Shown here piece after piece: positions 1-9,794 of a stretch of DNA of 64,000 nt. The stretch spans positions 1 to 64,000 of the forward strand of contig CAVRND010000029.1 in assembly GCA_963722495.1 (NCBI GenBank), in the 5' to 3' direction. A model generated the notes under the pieces. That model was not told the DNA's origin and searched no databases. It was given only the letters and a program-made list of their open reading frames with translations. Each line of letters opens with the position of its first letter. Within the stretch, counting starts at the first letter, position 1. The stretch comes from Hyphomicrobium_A sp963722495 (GTDB lineage Bacteria; Pseudomonadota; Alphaproteobacteria; Rhizobiales; Hyphomicrobiaceae). Position numbers and translations under genes: made by a program.

Positions 1-298
1 ACCTTCTTCGTCGTCATGATGATGGTGCTGTTCTTCCTGTTCGGGCTCGTCGCCTCCAACTTCAATGCGCTGGCCATGGAACCGCAGGGCGACAATGCCG
101 GCATGGCATCGTCGGTCATCGGGTTCGTGAATACGGGCCTCGGCGCGTTGGCGGCCGGAGCCGTCGGTCACATGTTCGACGGCACCGTGATGCCGCTGGC
201 ACTGGGCTTCCTCGGCCTCAGCGTGGCGGCGTTCGCAGCCGTCGTGTGGGTGGAAGGTGCGCGCGGCGTATTCCGTCCGGGCGGTAGGCGCCGCCTAG
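1..298 (+). CDS. Bcr/CflA-type multidrug MFS transporter, C-terminal fragment
   Basis: This is the last ~95 residues of an inner-membrane drug/H+ antiporter; the gene begins before the window. The frame is open from base 1 and shows two hydrophobic helices. The stretch NALAMEPQGDNAGMASS and the following FDGTVMPLALGF match the end of the Bcr/CflA family (transmembrane helices 10-12). The frame does not stop where the family does: it runs on to 1068 across the opposite-strand kinase. A TAG at 296-298 lies in another frame, so an indel between about 265 and 295 probably hides the true stop. The family call is good; the exact end is inferred. Confidence 0.7.
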
Positions 299-1287
299 AC
301 GGTTGCGGCGCGCGGGAAGGCGATGCGCGAGACGAGCCCCGTCGGCGCGAACTCGACCGAGATGGTGCCGCCGAGCCCGGCCACCATCTTCTCGAGGAAG
401 GCGCTGCCGAAGCCGCGCCGCTGCGGCGGGCGCACCGTGGGCCCGTCATGCTCCTGCCAGACGATCTCGACGTTCCCCTCTTTGGCCTGCCAGGAGATAT
501 CGACTTTGCCATCGGATCTAGACAGGGCGCCATATTTGGCCGCGTTGGTCGCCAGCTCGTGGACGACGAGCGCCAGCGTTCGTGCCTGATCCGGAGCCAG
601 CTCGATGCTGTCGCCCTGCGCCGAATAGCGCTCGGGGCCGTAAGCGGAAAGCGCCAAGGCGACGATACTTTCGACGCCGACCGAAAGTTCGTCGGCGCTG
701 ACGATCAGCTCGCTCGATTTGTATACGGCAGCCAGCCGCTTGTTGATGTCGTCAGCCTTGGCGCGGTCGTCGCGCAGCGACTGCGTGACGATCGCCTTCG
801 TCACCATCAGCGCGTTGCGGTTTCGATGCTGCATCTCGGAGGCCAACAGGGAGCGCTTGATATCCTCCTTCTGCAACTGCTCGACGAGGCGGCGGTAGCT
901 GGCGCAGATGAACACCGACAGCGCTGCCATGGCGGCGAAGAAGGCGAGGTTCACAGCTTGGTCGCGCGACGGCAGCACGAACGGGTCGCTCGGCGAGATG
1001 AACAGCACCCAGGCGGAGAGCACGCTGAGGGCGCTGGCGAAGAGGCCGGGACCAACCCCGCCGAATAGCGTCGAGGCGAGGATCGCCGGGTAGAACGAGG
1101 CGAACAGCAAGGCGCGAGGGCTGAGCATTGCCGCGCCGAAGCGCATGGCGATGGCGCAGCCGACAGCGAACAGCGTGAAGAGGTAGGTGGCCCACGGGGC
1201 CGAGCGCGTCCCCTGCAACACGAAGCGGCCGATAAGGTCGAGCGGGGACACGCGCTTCACTATCTTGGGTCTCGCAGTCCCGGCCAT
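295..1287 (-). CDS. HWE-family sensor histidine kinase
   Basis: A membrane-bound two-component sensor kinase of about 330 residues. Residues 1-130 hold three or four hydrophobic segments resembling a DUF4118/MASE-like sensor. A coiled linker then leads to the phosphoacceptor region, where EMQHRNRNAL holds the conserved His. The ATPase part has the N-box HELATNAAKYGALS and a WQE motif, which give the HWE family its name. The ATG at 1287 is preferred over the longer frame from 1398 because CAAAGGA lies 5 bases upstream of it. No response regulator is adjacent, so the partner is unknown. HWE kinases often act in general-stress or light signalling; that role is not shown here. Confidence 0.85.
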   Translation of the reverse strand: MAGTARPKIVKRVSPLDLIGRFVLQGTRSAPWATYLFTLFAVGCAIAMRFGAAMLSPRALLFASFYPAILASTLFGGVGPGLFASALSVLSAWVLFISPSDPFVLPSRDQAVNLAFFAAMAALSVFICASYRRLVEQLQKEDIKRSLLASEMQHRNRNALMVTKAIVTQSLRDDRAKADDINKRLAAVYKSSELIVSADELSVGVESIVALALSAYGPERYSAQGDSIELAPDQARTLALVVHELATNAAKYGALSRSDGKVDISWQAKEGNVEIVWQEHDGPTVRPPQRRGFGSAFLEKMVAGLGGTISVEFAPTGLVSRIAFPRAATV

Positions 1288-1342
1288 CGCATCCTTTGTG
1301 CAGGCAGCCGCCGAAGATATTGGCGGGCCATTGCACCAAGTA

Positions 1343-1397
1343 TGCCTCAGCCCCGGCTTGTTCACCAGCTGGGTGGCCCTTGATGGCGGCTGAGGCA
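1343..1397. repeat. inverted repeat in divergent intergenic region
   Basis: Perfect 10-bp arms TGCCTCAGCC (1343-1352) and GGCTGAGGCA (1388-1397) lie 35 bases apart between the divergent kinase and flavin oxidoreductase genes. It could be a regulator site or a chance palindrome; no function is assigned. Confidence 0.35.
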
Positions 1398-1457
1398 CCG
1401 ACGCCGCTGGTAACGGGAGCCGGCATGCCTAGATAAGGGGCATCGCCGGAGGACCCC

Positions 1458-2474
1458 ATGGCTGCGCTTTCGATCCTCGATCTCGTTCGCGTCACCGAGG
1501 CGACCGACGCGCGCGGCGCGCTCGACAATGCCCGCGACCTTGCCGCCCACGCCGAGGACTGGGGCTATCGCCGCTTCTGGGTGGCCGAGCATCACAACAT
1601 GCCGGCATCGCCAGCGCCGCGACCTCGGTCGTGATCGCCCATATCGCCGCCGGGCACGCAGACGCATCCGCGTCGGCGCCGGCGGCATCATGCTGCCCAA
1701 CCACGCGCCGATCGTCATCGCCGAGCAGTTCGGCACGCTGGCGCGGCTGTTTCCCGGCCGCATCGATCTCGGCCTCGGGCGCGCGCCGGGCACCGACCAG
1801 ATGACCGTCGCGCGCTTGCGCCGCATCGCCGACGGCGCCGACAATTTCCCGCAGGACGTGCTCGAGCTGCAGGCGTATTCTCGCGCCCGTGCAGCCGGGC
1901 CAGCGCGTCCAGGCGGTGCCGGCGGCGGGCACCGACGTGCCGCTGTGGATTCTCGGTTCGAGCACCTTCGGCGCGCAGCTCGCCGCCGAGCTCGGCCTGC
2001 CCTACGCCTTCGCCTCGCATTTCGCGCCGGACCAGCTGCTGCCGGCGCTCGAGATCTATCGCAGCCGCTTCAAGCCGTCGGCGCAGCTCGATCGGCCCTA
2101 CGCGATGGTCGGCGTCAACATCATCGCCGCCGAGACCGACGCGAGGCGCGGCGCCTGGCGACGACGCAGCAGATGTCGTTCGCCAACATCTTTCGCGGCG
2201 CGCGCGGCCTCAGCCAGCCGCCGATCGACGACATCGAGACCTACTGGTCGCCGACCGAAAAGGCGCAGGCGCATGCGGATGCTGGCCCGCTCGATCGTCG
2301 GCTCGCCGGAGACGGTGCGCGCCGGGCATCGACGCGCTGGTCGCCGAGACCGGCGCCGACGAGCTGATGGTCGTCTCCGACGTCTACGATCACGCCGCGC
2401 GGCTGCGCTCGTTCGAGCTGATCGCAACGGCGCACGAAACCGGCGCCGAGCTGCAGCAGCGCGCCGAGGCTTGA
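1458..2474 (+). CDS. LLM-class (luciferase-like) flavin-dependent oxidoreductase, frameshifted
   Basis: When frames are joined, this is a ~335-residue cytoplasmic flavin-dependent monooxygenase-like protein of the YhbW/LuxA type. Recognisable blocks in order are FWVAEHHNMP near the N-terminus, VGAGGIMLPNHAPIVIAEQF, LFPGRIDLGLGRAPGTDQ, VPLWILGSSTFGAQLAAELG, and a C-terminal SPETVRAGIDALVAETGADE. They sit in different frames, with breaks near 1605, 1650, 1875, 2140 and 2270-2320. The start ATG at 1458 follows a GGAGGA. The stop TGA at 2472-2474 is in the frame of the final block. Substrate unknown. The breaks most likely reflect sequence errors, but true decay cannot be excluded. Confidence 0.75.
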
Positions 2475-2701
2475 GTGGTGCTCGGTTGCGAGTTAGAGAC
2501 GCTAACAGACGTTGAGCGAACCATACAAATTTGTAAGGCTTAACTACCTGCCCAGTTCGTGTTTTCAGTACACGGCTTGGCCTTGTATCGGGTAGGGGCT
2601 AGCCGAACCTGGCGACTGCCGCGCGTGTTGCGTCGAGCATCTGCCGCACGCGATGCCTCCCCCGGGGAGGCTCCTGCGGCTTAACTGTTGTGAGTGATCG
2701 T

Positions 2702-3584
2702 ATGCAGCCTTCTTCTTCTAAGTCCGCACGAATGAAAGAACAGCTTCGTAAAGACGCTGGCGCCCAGACCACGCCCTCGCCCGCGGGCCAGAAGCCACCG
2801 GCCAAAACCGGCTTTCTCAGCCACTGGCCGGCAATCGTCAGCGTCGTGGGCCTTTTGGCAGCGATCGGCGCCGGATATGCCTACTGGCAGTACAGCTCGC
2901 TCCACCCCTCGACCGACAACGCCTACATTCAAGCCAACGTGGTGCAGATCGCTCCGACGGTTTCGGGCGTGGTCGACGAGGTGGCGGTCAAGAGCTTCGC
3001 GCCAGTCAAGGCCGGCGACGTGCTGCTGAAGATCGATCTGCCGCGATTCGAAGCGGCGCTGAAGGGCGCGCAGGATCGCCTTCGCCTCGCTCAAGCGCAG
3101 AAGTCGAACATCGAGGAAGCGCAGGCGGGCGTGCAGCGCGCGCAGCAGGAGCTCGACAGCGCGACCATCAAAGCGCCGGTCGACGGCATCGTGGGCAAGG
3201 TGCTCATCCGGCCCGGCACGCTGGCGCGGGCCGGCGTCAGCCTGTTTCCCATCGTCGACAACTCGCACTGGTGGGTGGATGCCAACTTCAAAGAGACGGA
3301 CCTGACGCGGATCCACGCCGGCGAGAAGGCGACCGTGTACGTCGACATCTATCCCGACCACGCGTTCTCAGGGCGAGGTCGAGGCGGTCAGCCCCGTCAG
3401 CACGTCCGCGTTCTCGCTGCTGCCTCCCGAGAACGCGACGGGCAGCTGGATCAAGCTCACGCAGCGCTTCCCCGTGCGCGTGTCGCTGACCTTGCAGTCC
3501 GACGATCCGCCGATGCGCATCGGCGCTTCTGCATCAGTTACGGTCGATACCACCGACAAGGGCTCGACCAGTGGCGGTCACTGA
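2702..3584 (+). CDS. EmrA/HlyD-family membrane fusion protein, one frameshift
   Basis: This is the periplasmic adaptor of an MFS-type drug efflux pump. A charged N-terminus is followed by one transmembrane helix at about residues 40-62. The biotinyl-lipoyl half (DNAYIQANVVQIAPTVSGVV), a short coiled coil and the second lipoyl half (TIKAPVDGIVGKVLIRPG) come next. The frame breaks near 3370, where an extra G appears in TCAGGGCGAGG. The C-terminal beta-barrel continues in another frame to a TGA at 3582-3584. A GTG at 2690 is an alternative start. The end overlaps the start of the downstream transporter by 14 bases, supporting a two-gene operon. At ~294 residues it is shorter than typical EmrA, mainly in the coiled coil. 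Confidence 0.82.
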
Positions 3585-5115
3585 CGCGCCGACATCCGGC
3601 CGTACCGACCGCGTCTTCACCTCGGTCGCGGTGATGCTCGCCGTTCTGATGGTCATTCTCGACATGACCGTCGTGAACGTGGCGCTGCCGCACATGATGG
3701 GCGCGCTCGGCGCCACCCCGGATCAGATCACGTGGGTGATCACCTCGTACATCGTCGCCGAGGCAGTCATCATCCCGACCAGCGGATTTCTTGCCGCGCG
3801 CTTCGGGCGAAAGCCCGTCATCATCGTCAGCGTCGTCGGCTTCGTGCATCGCCTCGATGCTGTGCGGCCAGGCGACGACCTTGGCGCAGATGGTGATCTT
3901 CCGTCTCCTGCAGGGCGCGTTCGGCGCCAGCGTCGTGCCGCTGTCGCAGGCCGTGATGGTCGACATGTTCTCGGCCGAGGATCGCGGCAAGGCGATGGCC
4001 ATCTGGGGCATCGGCATCCTGCTCGGGCCCATCATGGGTCCGACGGTCGGCGGCTTCATCACCGACCACCTCGATTGGCGATGGGTGTTCTACATCAACC
4101 TGCCGATCGGCATCCTCAACCTGGCGCTGCTCTCGGCGTTCCTGAAGAAGACGCCGCGCATGCCGGCCGTCGCCGACTGGACCGGCGCGCTGCTGCTGGC
4201 GATCGGGCGTCGGCGCGCTGCAAATGATGCTCGATCGCGGCAATACCGAAGACTGGCTGCAGTCGAATTTCATCGTCGCCCTCGCCATCATCTCGATCGT
4301 GGGCATCGTCGCTGTTCGTCGCGAAGAGCTACCGGAACCCGAACGCGATCCTGCAGATCGACCTCTGACGAGATCGCAATCTCGCCACGGCGACGTTCAT
4401 GATCATGGCTTTCGGCGTCGGCATGCTGAGCACCATCGCGCTGCAGCCGCTGTTTCTGGAGCACATGCTCGGCTATCCGGCGGCGACGGCCGGCTTGGTC
4501 ATGGCGCCGCGCGGCATCGCCGTCGCCGTCGGCATGACGCTGGTCGCCACGCTCATCACCCGCGTGCAGCCGCGCTGGCTCGTTCTCATCGGCCTGACCC
4601 TCGCCGCCGCCGGCAGCTACGCGATGACTTGGTACAACCTCGACATCGATACTGCGTGGATCATCGTGCCTGGCATCGTCCAGGGCATCGGCATGGGCAT
4701 GATCTTCGTGCCGCTGTCGACACTCGCCTATCAGACGCTGCCGAAGGAAGCCTCGGACCAGGCGGCCAGCATTTTCAATCTGGCGCGCACCGTCGGCGGC
4801 TCGGTCGGCATCGCCATCGCCGCCACGGTGCTCACGCGGTCGAGCCAAGCGAACTGGCAGTCGCTCGGCGCCGGCGTCAATCCTTCCAACCCAGCCCTCG
4901 CAGCTTGGCTGGACGCCACCGGCGCCAGCCTCTCCGATCCCAGCACAACGCAACTGCTCGGATTGGAGGTCTTTCGTCAGTCGAACCTGCTTGGCTTCAT
5001 CGAGGCCTTCGGGTTCGTGACATTGGCGTTCCTGCTGCTCATTCCGCTGGTCCTCGTCCTCAAGCGCACTACGGGCGCCTCCCAGTTGGCATTTCTCCGA
5101 GCGCCAAGCGCCTAG
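3571..5115 (+). CDS. EmrB-type DHA2 MFS drug efflux transporter, frameshifted
   Basis: Joined frames give a ~514-residue inner-membrane drug/proton antiporter of the 14-helix DHA2 family, the usual partner of the EmrA-like protein encoded just upstream. The N-terminal helix carries VILDMTVVNVALPHM. Motif A follows (GFLAARFGRKPVIIVSVVGF), then motif C-like GIGILLGPIMGPTVGGFI. The C-terminal half ends with repeated long hydrophobic helices. Breaks lie near 3850, 4210 and 4330-4370. The start is a GTG overlapping the preceding gene. The substrate cannot be deduced. Confidence 0.83.
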
Positions 5116-5329
5116 ATAAGGCGTAACGCACGGGGCGTGGCATTCGGCACGAAGGAGGCGGATTATTGGGCCCGGTTCTCGTGCGATTGCCCGCTTGCAG
5201 TTGCGAAGCGCCAGGGATGTGGCTTCCACGGCACCAGGGTGGACGGCTCTCTGAAGTAAATCGGCATCCTCGGGTAGTGGCCACGCCGGTTGCTCGGCAT
5301 GATGAGCGCCCGCCGTCCGCGTCAGCTGC

Positions 5330-5575
5330 AGGCGCACCCGAGTTTGAGGGAGCACGTCGTCATCGTTAAGGTCTCGCAAACTGGGGTCGAACCATCCGAG
5401 CCGGTCGCCGATGAACTTCTCGCCGGCCATGATGAGGACGGCGAGCGATAGCCCGACGCCAGCACCGACAACCCCGCCAAGCCCCGCCCCGAAGATCATC
5501 CCCACGACGATGTTGACGAGCGGTATGAACATCATCCCGGCAAGGATGCCGGTAACCAATTACGTCGAGCAACAT
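5330..5575 (-). CDS. possible small glycine-rich membrane protein, frame broken
   Basis: A hydrophobic stretch reads GMMFIPLVNIVVGMIFGAGL and continues with a glycine-zipper pattern (GGVVGAGVG), followed by a polar tail ending near WFDPSLRDLND. The best start is the ATG at 5575, preceded by GGGGGA, but reaching the hydrophobic block from there needs one frameshift near 5560; a TTG at 5559 opens the same frame directly. The frame then runs on without a natural stop, so the 3' end is a guess. No family is recognised; it could also be a chance frame. Confidence 0.3.
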
Positions 5576-5896
5576 GGCATCCCCCATGCAGTGTCCCGCC
5601 TGAATGCAGTTAAGCGCGCGGAAAAGCCGTTATCGAGGCCATTGCGTGACCGTTGCGTGGCACGAGCCGCGTTGCAGGTAGCATCATCGACGATCGGAAT
5701 GGGACGACCGTGGATAGAAGCTCCGGCACAGACAACGCTTCCCGCCGCGACCCAAACCCGCATGGCGCGCGGCACGCATCGCGCGCCGAGTTCAGCATGG
5801 GCAGGTCTTCACGATCATGCACCATGCCGTGAGCGCGCAGGAACTGGCCTCCGGCCCATGGGTTCGCCCTAAGGGACAACGACGAGGAGGCATTGG

Positions 5897-6120
5897 ATGG
5901 AGTATTAGTTTTTACAGCTGTGGCGGCCACCGTGTGTGGAGCGACGAGTGCGTTGGCACAGACGCCAACTGAGGCCCCGCCCAACCCCACAATCACGCAG
6001 AATGAGGCGAATACGCGAGCGCTGAGAGCAGCCCAACGATCAACGGAAAGCACGTTTGCCGATGCGTCGCGAGCAGCCGTTAGTACCCGACACGTCGGGA
6101 TCGTCGGGCGAAGGTGCTAG
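5897..6120 (+). CDS. possible small exported protein, damaged frame
   Basis: A good ribosome site GAGGAGG (5884-5890) precedes an ATG at 5897, but that frame meets TAG after three codons. Shifting by one base restores a clear signal peptide: a hydrophobic core LVFTAVAATVCGA ending in a cleavage-like ALAQ. After it comes a polar, Pro/Thr-rich stretch (TPTEAPPNP) and an Ala/Arg-rich region. The pattern suits a small secreted protein with one indel at its start; the C-terminus is uncertain because the frame soon ends. No family recognised. Confidence 0.35.
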
Positions 6121-6309
6121 TGCCGGCACGTCGGGCTCGGACCTTCCGAAGGCTCCTAGAGCCGGCGCGGCCTTCCCCGAGCCACAGCCGAATAGGCATC
6201 GCGTGGCGACCTCGGCGGGATGCGAAGCCTGCCGGGGTCATCCCGTGAGAATGCGAGCAACCTCTTCCCGCGCGCTCGCACTCCGTTAGGCCGCGGCTGT
6301 CGAACAGCC

Positions 6310-7189
6310 TCACACCGCTCCTTGCGCAGCGATGCTGCTGAGTTCGGTCATCAACGTCGGATCCAGGGTAAGTTCGCCGGCCGCGAGGTTCTCCCTCAGG
6401 TGCCAAAGCGACGATGTGCCGGGGATCAGCAGGATGTTCGGCGATCGCGCAGCAGCCAGGCGAGCGCGACCTGCATCGGCGGCGCCGCCAAACGCCGCGC
6501 GACGGTCGACAGATGTCCGACTGCAGCGGCGTGAAGCCGCCGAGCGGAAAGAACGGCACATAGGCGATGCCGTCGCGGGCCAGATCGTCGATCAGCGCAT
6601 CGTCGTCGCGATGCGCCAGATTGTAGTGGTTCTGCACGCAGACGATCTCGGCGATGCGCGCGCCTCCGGCGACCTGCGCGGCGGTGACGTTGCTCAGCCC
6701 GAGGTGCCGGATCAGGCCCTGCTGCTGCAGTTCCGCCAGCGCCGTCGAACTGCGCCTCGATCGATCCTTCGGCGGGCCGCATGCACGTCGAACATGATGC
6801 GCAGGTTGACGACGTCGAGCACGTCGAGACCCGAGATTGCGCAGATTGTCGTGCACGGCCTGCGTCAGCTCGGCCGGCGTCTGAGCCGGCATCCACGAGG
6901 CATCCGTCGCCGCGCCGGCGCCGATCTTGGTGACGATGACGAGATCGTCGCGGATAGGGATGCAGCGCCTCGCGGATCAGCTGGTTGGTGACGTGCGGGC
7001 CGTAGAAGTCGCTGGTGTCGATGTGGTTGACGCCGGCGGCACGGCCTCGCGCAGCACGGCGAGGGCGGCGTCGCGGTCCTTCGGCGGCCCGAACACGCCG
7101 GGCCCGGCGAGCTGCATGGCGCCATAGCCCATGCGGTTCACGGTGCGGTCGCCGAGCGGATAGGCACCGGTATTTTTCACGGACGGCAT
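6310..7189 (-). CDS. aldo/keto reductase, frameshifted
   Basis: Joined frames give a ~292-residue NADPH-dependent aldo/keto reductase with the (beta/alpha)8 fold. Visible family blocks are MGYGAMQLAGPGVFGPP, NHIDTSDFYGPHVTN (holding the catalytic Asp and Tyr), a VTKIG stretch with the expected Lys, HLGLSNVTAAQV, and a late QVALAWLLRDRSPNILLIPG. They fall in several frames with breaks near 6500, 6755, 6830, 6950 and 7045. The start ATG at 7189 lies 9 bases after the stop of the upstream SDR gene, so the two form an operon. Substrate unknown. Confidence 0.8.
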
Positions 7190-7198
7190 TTTTTCTCC

Positions 7199-8082
7199 TC
7201 AGGGCGCGAAATAGTAAGGCTGGTCGATATCGGCAATGAGCCCCGGCTGCGTGGGTTCCCAATTGAGACGTGCCCGCGTGCGAGCGCTCGAAGCGCACAG
7301 GTCGGCCTGGGCGAACGGGGCGAACCAGCCGAAATGCTGCGCAGCCTCGTCCGGCGATTGCGAAACGACGGGAACATTCAAGCGACGACCGATCACCTCG
7401 GCGATCTCCTTGAACGGCACGCCTTCCTCGGCGACAGCATGGTAAGGCCCGTCGATGGCTTCGCGCTCGATTGCAAGCCGGTAGAGGCGCGCCGCATCGA
7501 GACGGTGCGTGGCTGGCCATCGGTTGGCTCCTTTGTCCACGTAAGCCGATACGCCCTTCTCGCGCGCGATCTGGATCAGGTGCGGCACGAAGCCGTGATC
7601 GCCCTCGCCGTGGGTCGAAGGCGGAAGTCGGACCGTTGTTGCGCGCACACCCCGCGTCGCGAGCTCGTCGGCCGCAGTCTCGGAGAGCCGCGGAAAGTGC
7701 GGAGCGGGCTTGTCGTCCTCAGTCGCTGGCGACTCCGCGCCAAAAGCGCTAGGCCGGCTGTCACCAGTAGGGGCCGGTCGGAGCCCGCGAGCACGCTGCC
7801 GATCACATTGATTGCCCGGCGATCTGTCTCGCAGTTCTCCGCGAACTTCGAAAAATCGTGATTGAAGGCCAGGTGGATCACTGCGTCCGATTGCGTCGCA
7901 CCGCTACGCAAGCTGTCGAAGTCCTCGATATTGCCGCGATGCACTTCCGCACCGGCGGCGCGAATGAGATCTGCCGATTTCTCCGAGCGGGCCATTCCGA
8001 GCACCCTATGTCCTCCATTCAAAAGCTCGGCGACGACGGCCAAGCCCACGAATCCGGATGCTCCGGTCACAAAGATGCGCAT
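7199..8082 (-). CDS. SDR-family NAD(P)-dependent oxidoreductase, one frameshift
   Basis: An extended/atypical short-chain dehydrogenase of ~294 residues. The N-terminus MRIFVTGASGFVGLAVV carries the Rossmann glycine motif, and VIHLAFNHDF is the usual fourth-strand block. The frame breaks between about 7660 and 7750. The C-terminal half resumes at RGVRATTVRLPPSTHGEGDHG and ends PGLIADIDQPYYFAP. No classical Tyr-x-x-x-Lys pair is evident, as in several atypical SDRs. It is first in an operon with the aldo/keto reductase and divergent from an MmyB-like regulator, a common arrangement in which the regulator controls the oxidoreductase. Confidence 0.85.
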
Positions 8083-8146
8083 CTTCCGATCTCCCCTTGA
8101 CGGGGGGAACTTTGCGGCGATCTTCTATGGGGGTAAAGTAGGGACG

Positions 8147-8161
8147 TTATACGGGTATAAT
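8147..8161. promoter_or_regulatory. palindromic operator overlapping -10 elements between SDR and regulator genes
   Basis: TTATACGGGTATAA (8147-8160) has perfect 6-bp arms around a GG. The right arm plus the next base reads TATAAT (8156-8161), an exact -10 hexamer for the regulator on the plus strand. The left arm read on the minus strand gives TATAAC, a -10-like element for the SDR operon. The regulator ATG is only 11 bases downstream, so that transcript would be nearly leaderless. A single dimer bound here could control both promoters. Confidence 0.5.
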
Positions 8162-8171
8162 AGCTACTAGC

Positions 8172-9047
8172 ATGGGCATGTTCGACAGCAAAGGGAACGC
8201 GCTTGGAGCGTACCTCCGGGATCGGCGGATGAAGCTGGATCCGGCTGCATTCGGCGTGTCGTTGTCGCGACGGCGAACACCCGGCCTTCGCCGTGAGGAA
8301 GTGGCGCAACGGGCAAATGTGAGCACCACTTGGTATACTTGGCTCGAGCAGGGCCGCGGCGGCGCCCCGTCGGCCGACGTTCTCGACCGCATATCCAGGG
8401 CACTGGTGCTGACGGAAGCGGAGCGTGAGCACATTTTCGTATTGGGGCTCGGCCGGCCGCCCGAGGTTCGGCATCAGCCGCCGGAAGGCGTGACGCCGCG
8501 CTTGCAGCGGGTGCTGGACGCGCTCGATCCAACTTCCGCATTGCTGAAGACCTGGACGTGGGACATTGTCGGGTGGAACCGCGCGGCTTCCGTAGTGCTA
8601 GCCGACTATTCCGCGCTGCCGGCCAGCGAGCGCAACATCCTGCGCTTGATCTTCGGCAACCAGAACATCCGTCGTAGGCCGCCGGACTGGGAAACGCTCG
8701 CGCGTGCGGTCGTGGCTGCCTTCAGAGCGGATGCGGCACGCGCCAAGGCGGCAGGGGCCGAAAGTGTCGAGGCCCTCGTCAATGATCTCTGCCGTACAAG
8801 CCAGGACTTCGCGAGGCTGTGGCCAGAGAATGATGTCCGTGCCCACTCCGGCGGAACCAAGCTGGTGCAGCACCCCGCGGTGGGACTTATAGCGATGGAG
8901 TTCTCGTACTTCCTCGTGGATGCGCGGCCCGATCTGGGAATGATCGTCTACAATCCGGCAACGCCCGCCGACGCAGACAAGGTCAAATCGTTGCTAGGCC
9001 CAGCTGGAATGACGGCGGGGCGCAGAGAACATCAAGTGCCAATTTGA
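8172..9047 (+). CDS. HTH transcriptional regulator with MmyB-like ligand-binding domain
   Basis: An intact 291-residue cytoplasmic DNA-binding regulator. Residues ~10-80 form an XRE-type helix-turn-helix with TPGLRREEVAQRANVSTTWY and the family signature YTWLEQGRG. The rest is the MmyB-like PAS-fold ligand-binding domain with TWDIVGWNRAASVVLADYS. Regulators of this family usually sit beside and control an oxidoreductase gene, which fits the divergent SDR-AKR operon. It is one of the few longer genes in the first 33 kb without any frame break. Confidence 0.9.
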   Translation: MGMFDSKGNALGAYLRDRRMKLDPAAFGVSLSRRRTPGLRREEVAQRANVSTTWYTWLEQGRGGAPSADVLDRISRALVLTEAEREHIFVLGLGRPPEVRHQPPEGVTPRLQRVLDALDPTSALLKTWTWDIVGWNRAASVVLADYSALPASERNILRLIFGNQNIRRRPPDWETLARAVVAAFRADAARAKAAGAESVEALVNDLCRTSQDFARLWPENDVRAHSGGTKLVQHPAVGLIAMEFSYFLVDARPDLGMIVYNPATPADADKVKSLLGPAGMTAGRREHQVPI

Positions 9048-9173
9048 TCCGTGTTTGCGGGGGCTGGATCTGCTCTTTACTTGCTGGTACGGGCAACCGG
9101 ACTAACCCCAATATGCCCGCATGCAAGGCCTCATTGGGCGCGGGTGGCGTTCCGCTTGTACGTTACAAAGCGA

Positions 9174-9672
9174 TCAGCTCTTCCTTATCACGCTGAGACG
9201 GCCATCACCCTCGAGGCGGGCGATCCTAACCGCGGAGATATCCTCCACGCCCTCTTCCCGCAACTGGCCCAGGAGCTCTTCTCTGCAAAGCATCTCCTTA
9301 CGCATGTTGCTCTCGAGCACGCGGCCATTTTCGACGAGCGTGAGGGCGGGCGCCTTGAGAACTGGGCGCAGTCCCGGATAACGCCAAGCCAACCAATCCA
9401 GCGTGTATTCCCAGCCGACAATCGTGGCGGACCAGCACGATTCCCTCGGTCACCGACTGGTACTCTTTACCGAGGGCGTTCTGCGCGGCATCGGCGATTA
9501 GTACGATCACCAGAAGATCCGCAGGTCCGAAGTGGCCGGCCTGCCGACGGCCTATGAAGCGGAGGATGGCAAATAGGGCCAAATACATGATGCTACCGCG
9601 CACCACGACTTCGACCAGTCCAAGTGCGGGCACAAACAAGGCGTGCCAGTCGACGGCAAAAGGATGTTCCAC
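9174..9672 (-). CDS. DUF421 (YetF-like) membrane protein, one frameshift
   Basis: A ~165-residue inner-membrane protein. The N-terminal half has two or three helices, including MYLALFAILRFIGRRQAG, and the typical FGPADLLVIVLIADAAQNAL block of DUF421. The frame breaks near 9435, and the cytoplasmic C-terminal domain resumes in another frame (PALTLVENGRVLESNM; REELLGQLREEGVEDIS). The start is GTG at 9672, directly abutting the stop of a 27-codon frame. Function of the family is unknown; YetF relatives are linked to membrane or spore physiology. Confidence 0.85.
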
Positions 9673-9756
9673 CTAGTGACTCCGCGTGAAGCGTCTTTGC
9701 AGACGCTCGATCTGTTCGATGGTGGCGCGAGGGAATGTGAGGACGCGCCAAGACAT
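9673..9756 (-). CDS. 27-residue upstream ORF abutting the DUF421 gene
   Basis: ATG at 9756 opens a frame reading MSWRVLTFPRATIEQIERLQ and a few more residues to a TAG at 9673-9675, with no base between that stop and the GTG of the DUF421 gene. The peptide is amphipathic and basic. Exact abutment suggests translational coupling or a leader peptide. No homologue is recalled, and it may be a chance frame. Confidence 0.3.
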   Translation of the reverse strand: MSWRVLTFPRATIEQIERLQRRFTRSH

Positions 9757-9794
9757 GGTCGCGATCCCAGGAGCCACCCGCGGCTGCGGGCCCG

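Larger units (their letters stand above)
5116..6309. other. 1.2 kb stretch with no confident gene
   Basis: Between the efflux operon and the aldo/keto reductase no reading frame shows a recognisable domain. Two weak candidates are listed separately: a glycine-rich membrane peptide on the minus strand and a signal-peptide-bearing short frame on the plus strand. Everything else looks like non-coding or decayed sequence. Confidence 0.5.

Noticed and set aside
16..1068. 350-residue frame continuing the Bcr/CflA tail
   Set aside because: Beyond ~297 it is antisense to the histidine kinase and has no membrane-protein character; the stop is presumed lost by an indel.
4288..5559. 423-residue minus-strand frame over the EmrB gene
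   Set aside because: Only the first ~60 codons (outside EmrB) look protein-like; the rest is antisense to a clear transporter.
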